Below, in pieces: positions 46,092 to 55,604 of a DNA stretch of 64,000 nt. Numbering within the stretch: the first letter of the stretch is position 1; every line of letters starts with the position of its first letter. The translations under genes and the position numbers were made by a program. A model generated the notes under the pieces. That model worked only from the letters and a program-made list of their open reading frames with translations, was not told the DNA's origin and did not search any database. Source of the stretch: Cyanobacteria bacterium SZAS LIN-3 (GTDB taxonomy: Bacteria > Cyanobacteriota > Vampirovibrionia > Obscuribacterales > Obscuribacteraceae); assembly GCA_018266215.1 (NCBI GenBank), contig JAFEAV010000013.1:1-64000 (forward strand), given 5' to 3'.

Positions 46092-46931
46092 ATGATGACT
46101 TACAGATTGTTTAAGCCAAGAACAGCAAAACAGACCCAGGCGAAAGTTTCTCGTCCGGTGGACCAATCTCTGCCGCCTCAGGCTGCTCCTATCGTCGCTG
46201 TCCTGGGGGCTAAAGGCGGAGTTGGCGCTTCCACCATTGCCGTAAATCTGGCTGCTGCCGCTGCTCTTTCGGGTCGGTCGACGACTCTTGTTGACGGCAA
46301 TTTTCAATCGCCTGATATCGCCAACATACTCGGCCGCGAAGCTGATCATTCCCTGCTTGAGCTGACTGCCCGGGGCAGTGAAGTGGACCGTCTTTTGTAT
46401 CAGGCCTGCCGCCTGGAAGTTGCTGATTGCTCGGATAATCTGGGCGCTCTGCTGCCTCCGTCGGAAGGGGATGCCGGGGTGGAGTCCAATTTGACCGAGT
46501 TGACCCGGTGTCTGGAACAGGTGAGATATTTTGATGAACTCTTTGTCGTCGATATGCCTCGCCACCTGGATCGCCATCTGGTAACGCTTCTCGACAAGTG
46601 CGCCGTGATCGTTCTGGTTTTTGAGGCCACCATATCCGGTGTGGCCGCCTGCAGACGCTGGATGCAGATATTTACTGAGCTCGGTTATGGCAAGGAGCGC
46701 ATCATGCTCGTAGTCAACCGTGCCGGCTCCAAGTACAAAGTCGTTGAGGACGAGCTTGGCACCTGCTTTGCCGGTATGACCACCTGGAAAATCCCCAATG
46801 CTTCTTCGCTGGCGCAGTCATCGGCCAATCAGGGCATACCTGTCGTGGTCAAGCACGCAAATAGTCCTTACAGTAAAGCTATCAACGAACTGGCTGCGGA
46901 TCTGCAAACGATCCTCAGTGGAGGTAAGTAA
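46092..46931 (+). CDS. TadZ/CpaE-like ParA-family ATPase
   Basis: 279 residues. The deviant Walker A AVLGAKGGVGASTIAVNLA keeps the signature KGGVGAST, then VDGNFQSPDIANILG. TadZ localises the pilus machine at the cell pole or hub. The receiver-like N-terminal domain of CpaE is missing; about 30 basic residues stand there instead. It starts directly after the tadG stop. Confidence 0.85.
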   Translation: MMTYRLFKPRTAKQTQAKVSRPVDQSLPPQAAPIVAVLGAKGGVGASTIAVNLAAAAALSGRSTTLVDGNFQSPDIANILGREADHSLLELTARGSEVDRLLYQACRLEVADCSDNLGALLPPSEGDAGVESNLTELTRCLEQVRYFDELFVVDMPRHLDRHLVTLLDKCAVIVLVFEATISGVAACRRWMQIFTELGYGKERIMLVVNRAGSKYKVVEDELGTCFAGMTTWKIPNASSLAQSSANQGIPVVVKHANSPYSKAINELAADLQTILSGGK

Positions 46932-46936
46932 ACGGT

Positions 46937-48553
46937 ATGTCTAAATTGCGCCAGCTACTTTTTCAAGCCGAAGACGCCAGTCTCGCCTCCAGAGCAGTCG
47001 ATGCCTCCGCTGCCCCCGTGCCGGAAAGCATCGTCAGCGCCGCTCCTCAGTCTGAGGTAGTAGAGACTGTAGCCTCCCCGGCAGTACCTTCAGCGCCTCT
47101 AGATTCTACTGTAGCTTCTCCGGCGTCTTCCGCCCCAATCGCCGCTGCCGCATCACCGCAGGCGGTGACTGCTCGTATGTCCCTGACCGGTATCATCGGC
47201 ACCGCCAATCAGGAGCCGCGGACCAAAGTCGGCGATGTGGCGCGCTCGTATCAAAAACTGAAAAGTCGTATCCATAACCGTCTTGTCCAGAGCATCGACC
47301 TGGCCGCTCTCACCCAGCTCGATCAGGAGGAAGGCCTGCAGGCGGCTATCGAACGCACCCTGCATCTTTTGATAGCCGAGGAAAGATTGCCCCTTACCGA
47401 GGCCGAACGCAACTCTCTCGTTAAAGAGGTACTCTACGAAACCCTGGGTCTTGGTCCGCTGGAGCCCCTGTTGGCCGACGTCAACATCAACGACATCCTG
47501 GTCAATGGTGCCGACAGTGTCTGGGTAGACCGTGACGGCTGCCTGGAAGAGACCGAGATCAAGTTTAAAGACGACAACCATCTGCTCCATGTGATCAGTC
47601 GTATCGTCTCCCGGGTCGGTCGCCGGGTTGATGAATCGAGCCCTATTGTTGATGCTCGCCTGCCCGACGGTTCCCGCGTGAATGCCATTATTCCGCCCCT
47701 GGCATTGAACGGCCCGACTTTATCGATACGGCGCTTCCGGCCGACGCCTTTTACGATTGACGATTTGATCGCCCGCGGTGCTGTCAGTCCAGGTATGGCT
47801 GAGTTCCTCGGATTGGCCGTGCGGGCCAAGCTCAATATACTCATCTCAGGCGGCACATCCGCCGGTAAGACCACTCTTCTGAATACGCTTTCCGGATTCA
47901 TCTCCGATGACGAGCGCATTGTCACCATTGAAGATACGGCTGAGTTGCGTTTGCAGCAAAGGCATGTCGTGCGTCTGGAATCCCGCCCCTCAAATATCGA
48001 AGGACAGGGCGCCGTCTCCCAGCGAGAGCTCGTTAAAAACGCGCTTCGTATGCGACCCGACCGCATAGTGGTCGGCGAAGTCCGCGGCGCCGAAGCTCTG
48101 GACATGCTGCAGGCCATGAATACCGGCCACGAAGGCTCTTTGACCACAGTGCACTCCAATTCCGCCCGGGATGCTCTAAGTCGTATTGAAACGCTCGTGC
48201 TCATGGCCGGTATCGACCTGTCCCAGCGCAGTATTCGCGAGCAGATCGGTTCGGCATTTGACCTGGTTGTGCAGATCAAACGACTGTCCGACGGGACAAG
48301 AAGAGTCTGCGGCATCTCTGAGATCACCGGCGTGCAGGACGGCGTGATCAGCATGCAGGAATTGTTTGAGTTCAGGCAAGATGGCCTGGACGGCGGTAAG
48401 AAAGTACGCGGCGCCCATGTGGCTCTGGGATTGCGTCCCTACAAGGAAAACAAATTTAGAGCCGCCGGCATAAATCTCCGCCCCGAACTTTTCATTGCTC
48501 AGTCCGATGATATTGGCGGACACGCAGAATTTGGCGGTGCCGATGAAAGTTGA
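46937..48553 (+). CDS. cpaF: CpaF/TadA secretion ATPase
   Basis: 538 residues. A Pro/Ala/Ser-rich linker (about 20-78) precedes the conserved body. Walker A GGTSAGKTT (305-313), Walker B around DRIVVGEVRG, the Asp box IVTIEDTAEL and His box HEGSLTTVHSNS are intact. Hexameric ATPase that powers pilus assembly (and retraction in some species) with TadB and TadC. It overlaps tadB by 11 bp. Confidence 0.95.
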   Translation: MSKLRQLLFQAEDASLASRAVDASAAPVPESIVSAAPQSEVVETVASPAVPSAPLDSTVASPASSAPIAAAASPQAVTARMSLTGIIGTANQEPRTKVGDVARSYQKLKSRIHNRLVQSIDLAALTQLDQEEGLQAAIERTLHLLIAEERLPLTEAERNSLVKEVLYETLGLGPLEPLLADVNINDILVNGADSVWVDRDGCLEETEIKFKDDNHLLHVISRIVSRVGRRVDESSPIVDARLPDGSRVNAIIPPLALNGPTLSIRRFRPTPFTIDDLIARGAVSPGMAEFLGLAVRAKLNILISGGTSAGKTTLLNTLSGFISDDERIVTIEDTAELRLQQRHVVRLESRPSNIEGQGAVSQRELVKNALRMRPDRIVVGEVRGAEALDMLQAMNTGHEGSLTTVHSNSARDALSRIETLVLMAGIDLSQRSIREQIGSAFDLVVQIKRLSDGTRRVCGISEITGVQDGVISMQELFEFRQDGLDGGKKVRGAHVALGLRPYKENKFRAAGINLRPELFIAQSDDIGGHAEFGGADES

Positions 48554-49499
48554 TCTGCTACTGGCAATATTGTCCGTGCCTCTTGCCGGTGGTGTAGCCG
48601 CCACCTGGCTGTGGGGGCGTCGTCGTGAGCGCACGAGTATTGCTCAGCGTTTGCAGAAATTTGTGCCGCGTGAACAGGATGAAAACCCCGTCACCATTCT
48701 CAAGGCTGAAAAGTCCGGGGTGAGTGAGCTGGTCGAACGTTTAAATGGGGTGATCGATCTCAGCCCCATGCGTCGCTTACTGGCGGAAGCCGCCATGGAA
48801 GATAAGTTGGGCTCGATTATCAGCGCCGTCATTCTTTTGTTTGCGCTGCCTCTTCTTGTCGCCATTTTCTTCAATCTCAATCTCTTTGTTTCGTCCGGTG
48901 TAGCGCTCGGACTGTCGACTGTGCCGGTATTTTTCGTCAAGTCCAGGGCCGACAGTCGGCGCGCAAAATTTTGCGAGCAACTGCCCGATGCCATTGACCT
49001 TATGGTGGCGGTACTGCGCAGTGGTCACAGTGTCTCTCAGGCCGTGCGTGCGGTATCGCAGGAGATCCCCAGCCCCTGTGGGGAGGAATTCGAAGCTATT
49101 TTGCAGAGGATGAATCTCGGGCAACCGCTGTCAGATTCTCTGGAAATTTCCTCGCTCAAGTTTCAGTCTTACGAGTTGGACCTTTTGCGCCGTGCCGTAG
49201 CTATTCAGGCCGAGGTCGGAGGCAGTCTGGCCGAGCTTCTCGACAAGACCAATCACACTCTGCGTCAGCGTCTGAAGCTGGTGCGACAGCTGCGTGTAGT
49301 GACAGCCCAGAGCCGTCTATCGGCGCAAATCGTCGGTGCACTGCCTGTGGTGCTGGGCATCGGTCTCAACATCATCAGTCCCGGCTATTTGAATGTTCTC
49401 ACCAACGATGGCCTGGGCCAGATAATGCTTGTAGCTGTGGTTATCCTGGAAGTAGTCGGTATAGTCGTTATGCGTCGCATGTCGACGATGAAAGTCTGA
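48543..49499 (+). CDS. tadB: TadB-like type II/IV secretion platform protein
   Basis: 318 residues from the ATG at 48543. The T2SF domain is visible (LPDAIDLMVAVLRSGHSV, AVRAVSQEIPSP, LLRRAVAIQAEVGGSLAELLD) with transmembrane helices at both ends. Inner-membrane platform partner of TadC. The start lies inside cpaF. Confidence 0.9.
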   Translation: MKVDLLLAILSVPLAGGVAATWLWGRRRERTSIAQRLQKFVPREQDENPVTILKAEKSGVSELVERLNGVIDLSPMRRLLAEAAMEDKLGSIISAVILLFALPLLVAIFFNLNLFVSSGVALGLSTVPVFFVKSRADSRRAKFCEQLPDAIDLMVAVLRSGHSVSQAVRAVSQEIPSPCGEEFEAILQRMNLGQPLSDSLEISSLKFQSYELDLLRRAVAIQAEVGGSLAELLDKTNHTLRQRLKLVRQLRVVTAQSRLSAQIVGALPVVLGIGLNIISPGYLNVLTNDGLGQIMLVAVVILEVVGIVVMRRMSTMKV

Positions 49500-49515
49500 G
49501 CGGGGAGGAAGAGAA

Positions 49516-50364
49516 ATGTCTATTACTTTGCTCTATCAATACCCCGAGGTTGTTTTCGCCTCCATAATCGGCGTGGTTATGCTTTTGCTCAATGGCCGCA
49601 ATGACGCTCCCGGCTATGGTGAAGGAGTGCACGCTCCGGCCTTCCTGGCTGAGCCTGCCAAAACTCTGCTTCTTTATCTGCCTAAAAATTACCTGCTCTG
49701 GATCAATCGTTCGCTCATGCACGCAGGGCTGCGTACCAATTTGAGTTTCGGCGACTTTGCCGCCGCTAAGATCTACCTGCCTCTTCTGGCGCTGCCTCTG
49801 GCTTTCTTCTTTTTGCCTTACATTGCCGTCATTATCGCCCTTGTCCTCTTCTGGGTGCCGGACCTCTATTTGAAAGTCAGAGTCTACAAAAGACAGACTG
49901 AAATCCAGCGCGCCCTGCCCCAGGCTATTGATCTCATGGTTCTCTGTGTGGATGCCGGGCTCGGCCTGGACGCCACCCTGCAGCGCATCGCCTCGGAAAA
50001 TTCTGAGTTGCTCTCCGCTCTCAACGATGAATTGCTTGTCCTCGGCCGCGAGATCCTGCTCGGTGCCGACCGCGAAAAAGCATACGCTGATCTGTACACC
50101 CGCACCGGCGTAGATGAGCTTAAAACCCTGGGTTCGGCTCTGAACCAGGCGAGTGTTTTAGGTTTGAGTGTGTCGAAGATTTTGCGCGCGCAGAGTGAAT
50201 TTTTGCGTAAGAGACAGAGTCAGAAAGCTGAAGAAAAAGCGATGAAGATGCCTGTATACATGGCTTTCCCACTCTGGTTCTTTGTCATGCCGGCTCTGAT
50301 GCTGCTTGTGCTCGGCCCGTCCTTGATCCGCTTCTATAACACCATGTCGATGGGTGGCGGCTAG
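49516..50364 (+). CDS. tadC: TadC-like type II/IV secretion platform protein
   Basis: 282 residues. T2SF domain (LPQAIDLMVLCVDAGLGLDATL, REILLGADREKAYADL, TRTGVDELKTLGSALNQ), with transmembrane helices near 96-125 and at the C-terminus. Forms the inner-membrane platform with TadB. Ribosome site gggaggaagaga. Confidence 0.9.
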   Translation: MSITLLYQYPEVVFASIIGVVMLLLNGRNDAPGYGEGVHAPAFLAEPAKTLLLYLPKNYLLWINRSLMHAGLRTNLSFGDFAAAKIYLPLLALPLAFFFLPYIAVIIALVLFWVPDLYLKVRVYKRQTEIQRALPQAIDLMVLCVDAGLGLDATLQRIASENSELLSALNDELLVLGREILLGADREKAYADLYTRTGVDELKTLGSALNQASVLGLSVSKILRAQSEFLRKRQSQKAEEKAMKMPVYMAFPLWFFVMPALMLLVLGPSLIRFYNTMSMGGG

Positions 50365-50370
50365 CCCCTC

Positions 50371-51924
50371 ATGTCGATACCGAGCAGTTTGTCCGGGCGT
50401 CTTGCAGGCCTGCTGTATCTGGCTCTCTTTCCTCTTGTCGGAATACTGGTGGCCTACATAGGCTTTTGCGATCCCGATAGCTGCTGGCATATAGCCATCG
50501 GCCGCTGGATGGTTGAGCACCGCCAATTGCCGCTGGCGGACCCATTTTCGTCCAACATTCACTCTTTTGTGACGGTGGCTGCCGGCAAACCCATCATGCA
50601 GCACGAATGGCTCAGTGACTGTATGTTCTATATCGTATATGCGGCGGCCGGAGCGGTCGGATTGCTTCTTCTTGTGACGGCTATCTCTACCCTGGCGCTG
50701 ATTGTTTTGCCTGGCCTGCTGATGCTCAGGAGCGGTACACCGAGACTGGCAATTCTCCTGCTTTTGCTTGCCACCGTGCCGGCCAGTCTCTTTCGACTCT
50801 GGGTGCGACCGGAGGTCTTTTCCTTTTTGTATTTTTCAATACTCGTCTGGCTTGTGCATTTTGGCTGCCGCTGTTCGGCAGTCCGCTTTCGCTTTTTCGT
50901 TCTAGCCACCTTTCTCCTTTCGGCTCTCTGGGCTAATTGCCATGCACTCTTTGTGCTGGGCATCTTCTTTGTCTTTTTCATGCTCGCGCTCTCATTGATC
51001 GAGACTGTCCTTACCCCGGGTGCTTCCCGGCGAATACCTGGCAGACTATCTCTGCTGGCCTGTGCCTCGCTGGGCGGGAGCCTCTGTAATCCCTGGCAGG
51101 GTCAGTTGTGGCTATGGGTGATGAGAATTGTTCTTTCGCCGCAGTCTCATGCCAACAGCGAGAACGGTGCACTGACCCTATCCGCTCTGGGGCATATCAC
51201 CGTGGTGCCACTACTGGTGGCATTCGTTTTAGCGGCCGTATATTTTCTCAAGGTGTGGCGAGCGAAAAAGCCCGTTTTCAGGGCTTTGCTTGGGCCCTTG
51301 GGAATGCTTCTTTGTTCGCTCCTCTGTGCCATTTTATTTCGCCGCTTCACGCCGATTGCGCTGATTATGCTCTGTGCCGCGGTAGCTGAGCTTTTTGCTC
51401 GAACGACTCCGGTCGCGTTCGATTTTTGTGAGGACATTCTGGCTCGTTTGAGGTTGCCTCAGGCTGGAGCTGCCATTGTGGGAATTGCTATGGCGCTTGT
51501 TGCGACCCTGGCTGCGGCAAGTTATCTTGTCCGGCCGGAGATCCCTTCCGCGAGCCGCTTCTTCACCCCGCCCTGTCAAGCGCTCACCTGGTTAAGCAGG
51601 AATCGGCCGACCGGGCGCCTGCTTAATGATTCCAAGATCGGCAGCATGATGACATTCTGGTCCGGCCCTGTGCCGCTTACGGATATCTTTATCGACGGGC
51701 GCTTTGACAGCTATGAACGCCATCTGATTGACGATTACGACCGCATGCGCCTTGCCCGCCCGGGCTATCTCCAGCTGCTTGATCTCTACAAAATTGACTG
51801 GGTGTTCTTCCCGCCGACTGCTCCGTTAGTTCATAGCCTGGCCAGAGAAGGCGACTGGCAGGTCCTCTATCAAGACCCGGCGGCCTGCATCCTGGCACGC
51901 AGGGGCCGAGGCCCCGGGCGTTGA
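50371..51924 (+). CDS. GT-C-like polytopic membrane protein
   Basis: 517 residues, about ten to eleven hydrophobic helices. The first loop has CDPDSCWHIAIGRWMVEHRQLPLADPFS and HEWLSD, a pattern seen in putative GT-C glycosyltransferases and related membrane proteins, where Asp in the first loop is catalytic. The soluble C-terminal part has DSKIGSMMTFWSG and DIFIDGRFDSY. It begins 6 bp after tadC, so it is probably in the pilus operon and may glycosylate pilins (inference). Substrate unknown. Confidence 0.65.
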   Translation: MSIPSSLSGRLAGLLYLALFPLVGILVAYIGFCDPDSCWHIAIGRWMVEHRQLPLADPFSSNIHSFVTVAAGKPIMQHEWLSDCMFYIVYAAAGAVGLLLLVTAISTLALIVLPGLLMLRSGTPRLAILLLLLATVPASLFRLWVRPEVFSFLYFSILVWLVHFGCRCSAVRFRFFVLATFLLSALWANCHALFVLGIFFVFFMLALSLIETVLTPGASRRIPGRLSLLACASLGGSLCNPWQGQLWLWVMRIVLSPQSHANSENGALTLSALGHITVVPLLVAFVLAAVYFLKVWRAKKPVFRALLGPLGMLLCSLLCAILFRRFTPIALIMLCAAVAELFARTTPVAFDFCEDILARLRLPQAGAAIVGIAMALVATLAAASYLVRPEIPSASRFFTPPCQALTWLSRNRPTGRLLNDSKIGSMMTFWSGPVPLTDIFIDGRFDSYERHLIDDYDRMRLARPGYLQLLDLYKIDWVFFPPTAPLVHSLAREGDWQVLYQDPAACILARRGRGPGR

Positions 51925-51944
51925 AGACCTTAATGCTATCTACC

Positions 51945-51973
51945 TATTGCCCTTCCTCCACTTGCCCTATAAT
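51945..51973 (+). promoter_or_regulatory. Promoter upstream of the gntR-type gene
   Basis: Perfect -10 TATAAT (51968-51973) within CCTATAATTTAGG, whose CCTA/TAGG ends form an inverted repeat. TATTGC at 51945-51950 is a weak -35 at 17 bp. About 50 bp upstream of the start, so autoregulation by the GntR protein is plausible. Confidence 0.55.
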
Positions 51974-52023
51974 TTAGGTTTGAATCCTGCAGGTGTCGGT
52001 TACTTACTACAATTGGCGGCAAA

Positions 52024-52947
52024 GTGAAAATAACTATCAACAAAGATAGCTCGGTGCCCATACGTGACCAGTTGATTGAGCAGATTGGTTTGCAAATTGC
52101 AGCCGGGACACTCACGGCCCATGAGAAATTGCCCAGCATAAGGGCCCTGGCCGATCGTATCGGTGTGCATTACAGCACTATTACCGCTGCTTACAACCAT
52201 CTGGCGGAAGTTGGTCTGTTGGAAGTGCGGCAGGGAAGCGGCGTGCGGGTGGCTCAGACCGGCAGACGCATGGAGAACGAAAATACTTTTCTCAGTCTGG
52301 AAGAGATGTTCAATGACTTCCTGGCCAGGGTTTCCGAACGGGGGTATTCCCTCGATGAAGTGCGCGTGCTGGCCGATAAATTCAGGGAGCGTCCACCGGT
52401 AAAACGCATCCTCGCTGTGGATGCAAACAAGGATTTTCATAAAGTCATACTCGGTGAACTGACACCGCGATTTGACCTTCCGGTGGAGACGATAACGCCC
52501 TCCGAGTTGATTGCTAATCTGAGCGAGCTCGATGGTTCGCTTACTGTGACCAGTCTCTATCATTTGTTTTCATTTCAAAAGTACGTCAAAGATTTGACCA
52601 GGTTGGTGGCCTGCAATATCGAGCCGGGCCGAAGTGAGCTGGCTGCAGTTGAGACGCTGCCTGCAAACTCACTGGTAGTGCTGGTATCGGTCAGTCCGAC
52701 ACTGATGCACATGGCATCGAATCTGGTGGCGGCCATGCGCGGTGAGGAAATAGCTGTGCGTGCCATTGAAAGAGACGACGACAAAGAGCTGACCTATATC
52801 GTCAAGCACGCCGATTTCTTCATTTGCGACAGCCTGAGCGAGGCCAAGGTGAAGGCTCTGGTGCCGGCTAATAAGATGAACGTTTTCAAACTCTACAGTC
52901 AGACGACCATTGACCTGATTAAAGACCGGTTAAATAAATGGGGCTAG
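52024..52947 (+). CDS. GntR-family transcriptional regulator with unusual effector domain
   Basis: 307 residues. Winged helix at 1-75: VPIRDQLIEQIGLQIAAG, KLPSIRALADRIGVHYSTITAAYNHL, then VRQGSGVRV. The C-terminal 220 residues are not an aminotransferase, FadR or UTRA domain I recognise; the segment ILAVDANKDFHKVI and TSLYHLFSFQKYV looks like a Rossmann or periplasmic-binding-like fold. GTG start after ggcggcaaa. It overlaps the following gene by 10 bp. Confidence 0.85.
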   Translation: MKITINKDSSVPIRDQLIEQIGLQIAAGTLTAHEKLPSIRALADRIGVHYSTITAAYNHLAEVGLLEVRQGSGVRVAQTGRRMENENTFLSLEEMFNDFLARVSERGYSLDEVRVLADKFRERPPVKRILAVDANKDFHKVILGELTPRFDLPVETITPSELIANLSELDGSLTVTSLYHLFSFQKYVKDLTRLVACNIEPGRSELAAVETLPANSLVVLVSVSPTLMHMASNLVAAMRGEEIAVRAIERDDDKELTYIVKHADFFICDSLSEAKVKALVPANKMNVFKLYSQTTIDLIKDRLNKWG

Positions 52948-53903
52948 GGCGTGTTGCCACGCTTTATCTCAGTCTTCTCCTGGCTTGTATAACCGTCGCA
53001 TCGTTCTTCAGTCAGCTGAATAATCCCTTTGAATTACTCAGTCACTTCGTTGTCCTGTACATTGTTGTTCTGAGCGTGATTCTGCTCATGGCTCTTGCTT
53101 TCAGAGCCCGTGGCGCAGCTATTATCGCGGCCTCTGCTCTGGCTGTGAATGTCCTGCGCTCCGCCGGCGACTATTTACCTGTTGCCCGTGCTTCCGCGCA
53201 AGGTGACAAAATCGTGAAAATGATCGAGTTCAATTGCTGGGGACCAAAGAATCGTAAGCCTCTTGAGATACGCGATATGGCCAGGCGGGAGAAGGCGGAT
53301 ATTATTTGTTTCTGCGAAGTTGAAGGTAAGTGGTTTAACAATATCAATCGGGAATTCCCCGATTACCCGTACAAAAATGTTTTTCCATACAATTGTGGCG
53401 TTGCGATGGCCAGTCGTTTGCCTATCAAAAGCTCTAAGGTTCTGGTGGCCAAATTCGATACCAGGCCTCGCATGCTTACGACGTTTGACCTTGGCGGTGG
53501 AAGAGAATTGACTGTCCTGCTGGTGCATCCGACGATTCCATTGCGTAGGGACCGTTTTGAGGGCAGAAATACTGAGTTTGAGCTTTACGCACGGGACCTG
53601 GCGTCCGTTCCAAATCCAAAATTGATCACTGGTGATCTAAATTGCACCCCGTGGTCCTTTTATTTTCGCAAGCTTTTGCGGGATACCGGTCTTGCAGACA
53701 GTGAAAAGGGCTTCGGGGTTCAATGTAGCTGGCCCACCAATTTCAATCAAATCCCATTCTTGCCTATTGACCACTTCCTTGTATCGCCCGATATTTTTGT
53801 CCGGACAAGAAAAATTGAACCGGAGGCCGGATCAGACCATCGTCCGGTTATGATTGAATTCTCTATTGACTCGGCTGACAGAAAACAGGCAGAACAGAGA
53901 TGA
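52938..53903 (+). CDS. Membrane-anchored endonuclease/exonuclease/phosphatase-family protein
   Basis: 321 residues. Two or three transmembrane helices at about 8-27, 31-54 and 58-75 precede an EEP domain. Catalytic signatures are EFNCWG (Asn), CFCEVEG (Glu), VHPTI (His), GDLNCTPWS (Asp, Asn), and IDHF and GSDHRPV (Asp-His) at the end. Likely a phosphodiesterase or phosphatase facing the cell exterior or periplasm; substrate unknown (the fold also covers nucleases and sphingomyelinases). Overlaps both neighbours (10 bp and 4 bp). Confidence 0.85.
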   Translation: MGLGRVATLYLSLLLACITVASFFSQLNNPFELLSHFVVLYIVVLSVILLMALAFRARGAAIIAASALAVNVLRSAGDYLPVARASAQGDKIVKMIEFNCWGPKNRKPLEIRDMARREKADIICFCEVEGKWFNNINREFPDYPYKNVFPYNCGVAMASRLPIKSSKVLVAKFDTRPRMLTTFDLGGGRELTVLLVHPTIPLRRDRFEGRNTEFELYARDLASVPNPKLITGDLNCTPWSFYFRKLLRDTGLADSEKGFGVQCSWPTNFNQIPFLPIDHFLVSPDIFVRTRKIEPEAGSDHRPVMIEFSIDSADRKQAEQR

Positions 53904-54532
53904 GTAGCGAAAAAAAGAAAAAGTCCTCCGGTATCGGTCGCCTGGCTATTGGTGCATTGCTGCTGGCCCTGGCTGCATGGATTTACTGGTCTCCTTATGA
54001 AACCTTGCATGAGATCCGCCGCGACCTGCACGAGGGTCAGACCGACAAGCTGGATCAAATGATTGACTATACCGCGGTGCGCGAAGGTCTCAAGCGCGAC
54101 TTCCGAAGCCTGGCCATCGGCGAAGTCGAAGAAGGCGCATCGATAAAGAATAAGCTCCTGGGGGTGCTTGGCCTGGCTCTGGGCGAGCATCTTGTCGATC
54201 CGGTCGTCGATTATGTCGTCTCACCTTCCGGCTTGCGGGAGGTCGTAAATGGTGTGGTGCCCGTGCTCTCGCATGGGGGAGACAGTGGAGAGGCAAATCC
54301 GGACAGTGGAAATGCGGCACCTTCTGCACAGCATTTTGATCCTGCTGCATCCTCCGACAGGGTCAAATCCACCGACGGAAAATATATCGACTTCAATTTG
54401 TTCGTCTTTACCATTGCCAGCAAGGGCGGCTCTTCGACCGCGCTCACCTTCACCCGCCACGGCCTGATGACCTGGCAGCTGACGCACATCAGGCTGATGC
54501 CGGAACATCAACCCCAGGGCAACGGAAACTGA
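53900..54532 (+). CDS. DUF2939-family membrane protein
   Basis: 210 residues. A basic N-terminus, one transmembrane helix (about 13-29) and the DUF2939 pattern YWSPYETLHEIRRDLHEGQTDKLDQMIDY with VREGLKRDF. The C-terminal part has a Ser/Asp/Gly-rich linker and a beta-rich end (TFTRHGLMTWQL). Function unknown. The 4-bp overlap with the EEP gene suggests one membrane complex or at least coupled synthesis. Confidence 0.75.
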   Translation: MSSEKKKKSSGIGRLAIGALLLALAAWIYWSPYETLHEIRRDLHEGQTDKLDQMIDYTAVREGLKRDFRSLAIGEVEEGASIKNKLLGVLGLALGEHLVDPVVDYVVSPSGLREVVNGVVPVLSHGGDSGEANPDSGNAAPSAQHFDPAASSDRVKSTDGKYIDFNLFVFTIASKGGSSTALTFTRHGLMTWQLTHIRLMPEHQPQGNGN

Positions 54533-54541
54533 AGCCGGTTT

Positions 54542-55600
54542 TTACTTGCGTTCGATGACGCCCAGACCCGGTCTATCGGGCAGGCGCATGTAGCCTTCAT
54601 CGTAGGTGGCGCCATCGTAGGGATCGTCCTTGAGCAGAAGGGCGCCGTCCAGGTCCAGATAGTCGCAGAGGCTCTGCAGTTGGGCCGCCGCCGTGACGCC
54701 GATAGATGATTCGATCATCATGCCGAACATCACTTTCATGTTGTGGGCGCGGGCTGTGGCTATGGCTCTGCGGGCCTCAAGTATGCCACCACATTTAGCC
54801 AGTTTGATTACAACCCCGTCGACGGCTCCGGCCAGGCGTGCTACGTCAAAAGCGCGGCAGGCAGTCTCATCAGCAAAGATGGGCAGCGGTGAGCGCTCTT
54901 TAACGAAGCGGAAATCTTCAACATGGGAGTTCTTGGGCAGGGGCTGTTCGATAAATTCAACATTGTGCTTGGCCAGAAATTCAGCTTTTTTGATCGCCTC
55001 TTTGGGAGACCACCCGCCGTTGGCGTCGACGCGGAGAGGCAGGTCCGGTGTGACCTTGCGAATGATTTCAATTATCTGATAATCGTAGGTGGTGCCCAAT
55101 TTTACCTTGAGCATTTTGTAACCGGCTTTGACCGCTTCCTTCGTCTTCTTTTCAATAACCGACAGCTCATCGATGGCGATGGTGAAATCAGTCATTGGAT
55201 ATGGCTTGCCAGACAGTCCAAGCATTTTGTAAGTGGGAATATTGGCTACTTTCCCTGCCAGATCGTGCATCGCCATTTCAATCGCTGACTTGGCGGCATA
55301 GTTGCCGGCAATTACTTTATCCATACGCTCGGTCACATCTTCGATAGCGAAAGGATCGCTGCCAAAAATGTCTTTTTCTTTTTCCTTAAGCAGTGCTAAA
55401 ACCGACATGACGGTTTCTCTTTTCTCGCTGTGATACGAGGCGGGAGCTGCTTCTCCCAGTCCGATGTGACCTTCGAAGGAGAGTTTGACCAGTACATTTC
55501 TGGTGGCGCTGGAAGTGCCGTAGGAAATGCCGAACGGATGCGCGGTGGTCAGGTCCAGCGGCGCGTAAGTGAAAGAAATATTTTTGGTCAAAGTGGTCAC
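54542..55600 (-). CDS. dgcA: Dipeptide (L-Ala-D/L-Glu-type) epimerase, enolase superfamily
   Basis: 352 residues. Lys165 and Lys167 (KVKLG), metal ligands in VDANGG (Asp192), FIEQP (Glu218) and FADETA (Asp244), and Lys266/Lys269 in VVIKLAKCGG form the active site of the muconate-lactonising subgroup. Family members epimerise Ala-Glu dipeptides from murein. The symbol follows the dgcN-dgcA pairing, in which the pair handles D-Glu in Pseudoalteromonas. It lies 4 bp after the dgcN-like gene. Confidence 0.85.
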   Translation of the reverse strand: MTTLTKNISFTYAPLDLTTAHPFGISYGTSSATRNVLVKLSFEGHIGLGEAAPASYHSEKRETVMSVLALLKEKEKDIFGSDPFAIEDVTERMDKVIAGNYAAKSAIEMAMHDLAGKVANIPTYKMLGLSGKPYPMTDFTIAIDELSVIEKKTKEAVKAGYKMLKVKLGTTYDYQIIEIIRKVTPDLPLRVDANGGWSPKEAIKKAEFLAKHNVEFIEQPLPKNSHVEDFRFVKERSPLPIFADETACRAFDVARLAGAVDGVVIKLAKCGGILEARRAIATARAHNMKVMFGMMIESSIGVTAAAQLQSLCDYLDLDGALLLKDDPYDGATYDEGYMRLPDRPGLGVIERK

Positions 55601-55604
55601 TGTC

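Noticed and set aside
51902..51915. GC-rich stem GGGGCC/GGCCCC as terminator of the pilus operon
   Set aside because: Only a 2-nt loop and no T-tract, and it lies inside the coding sequence.
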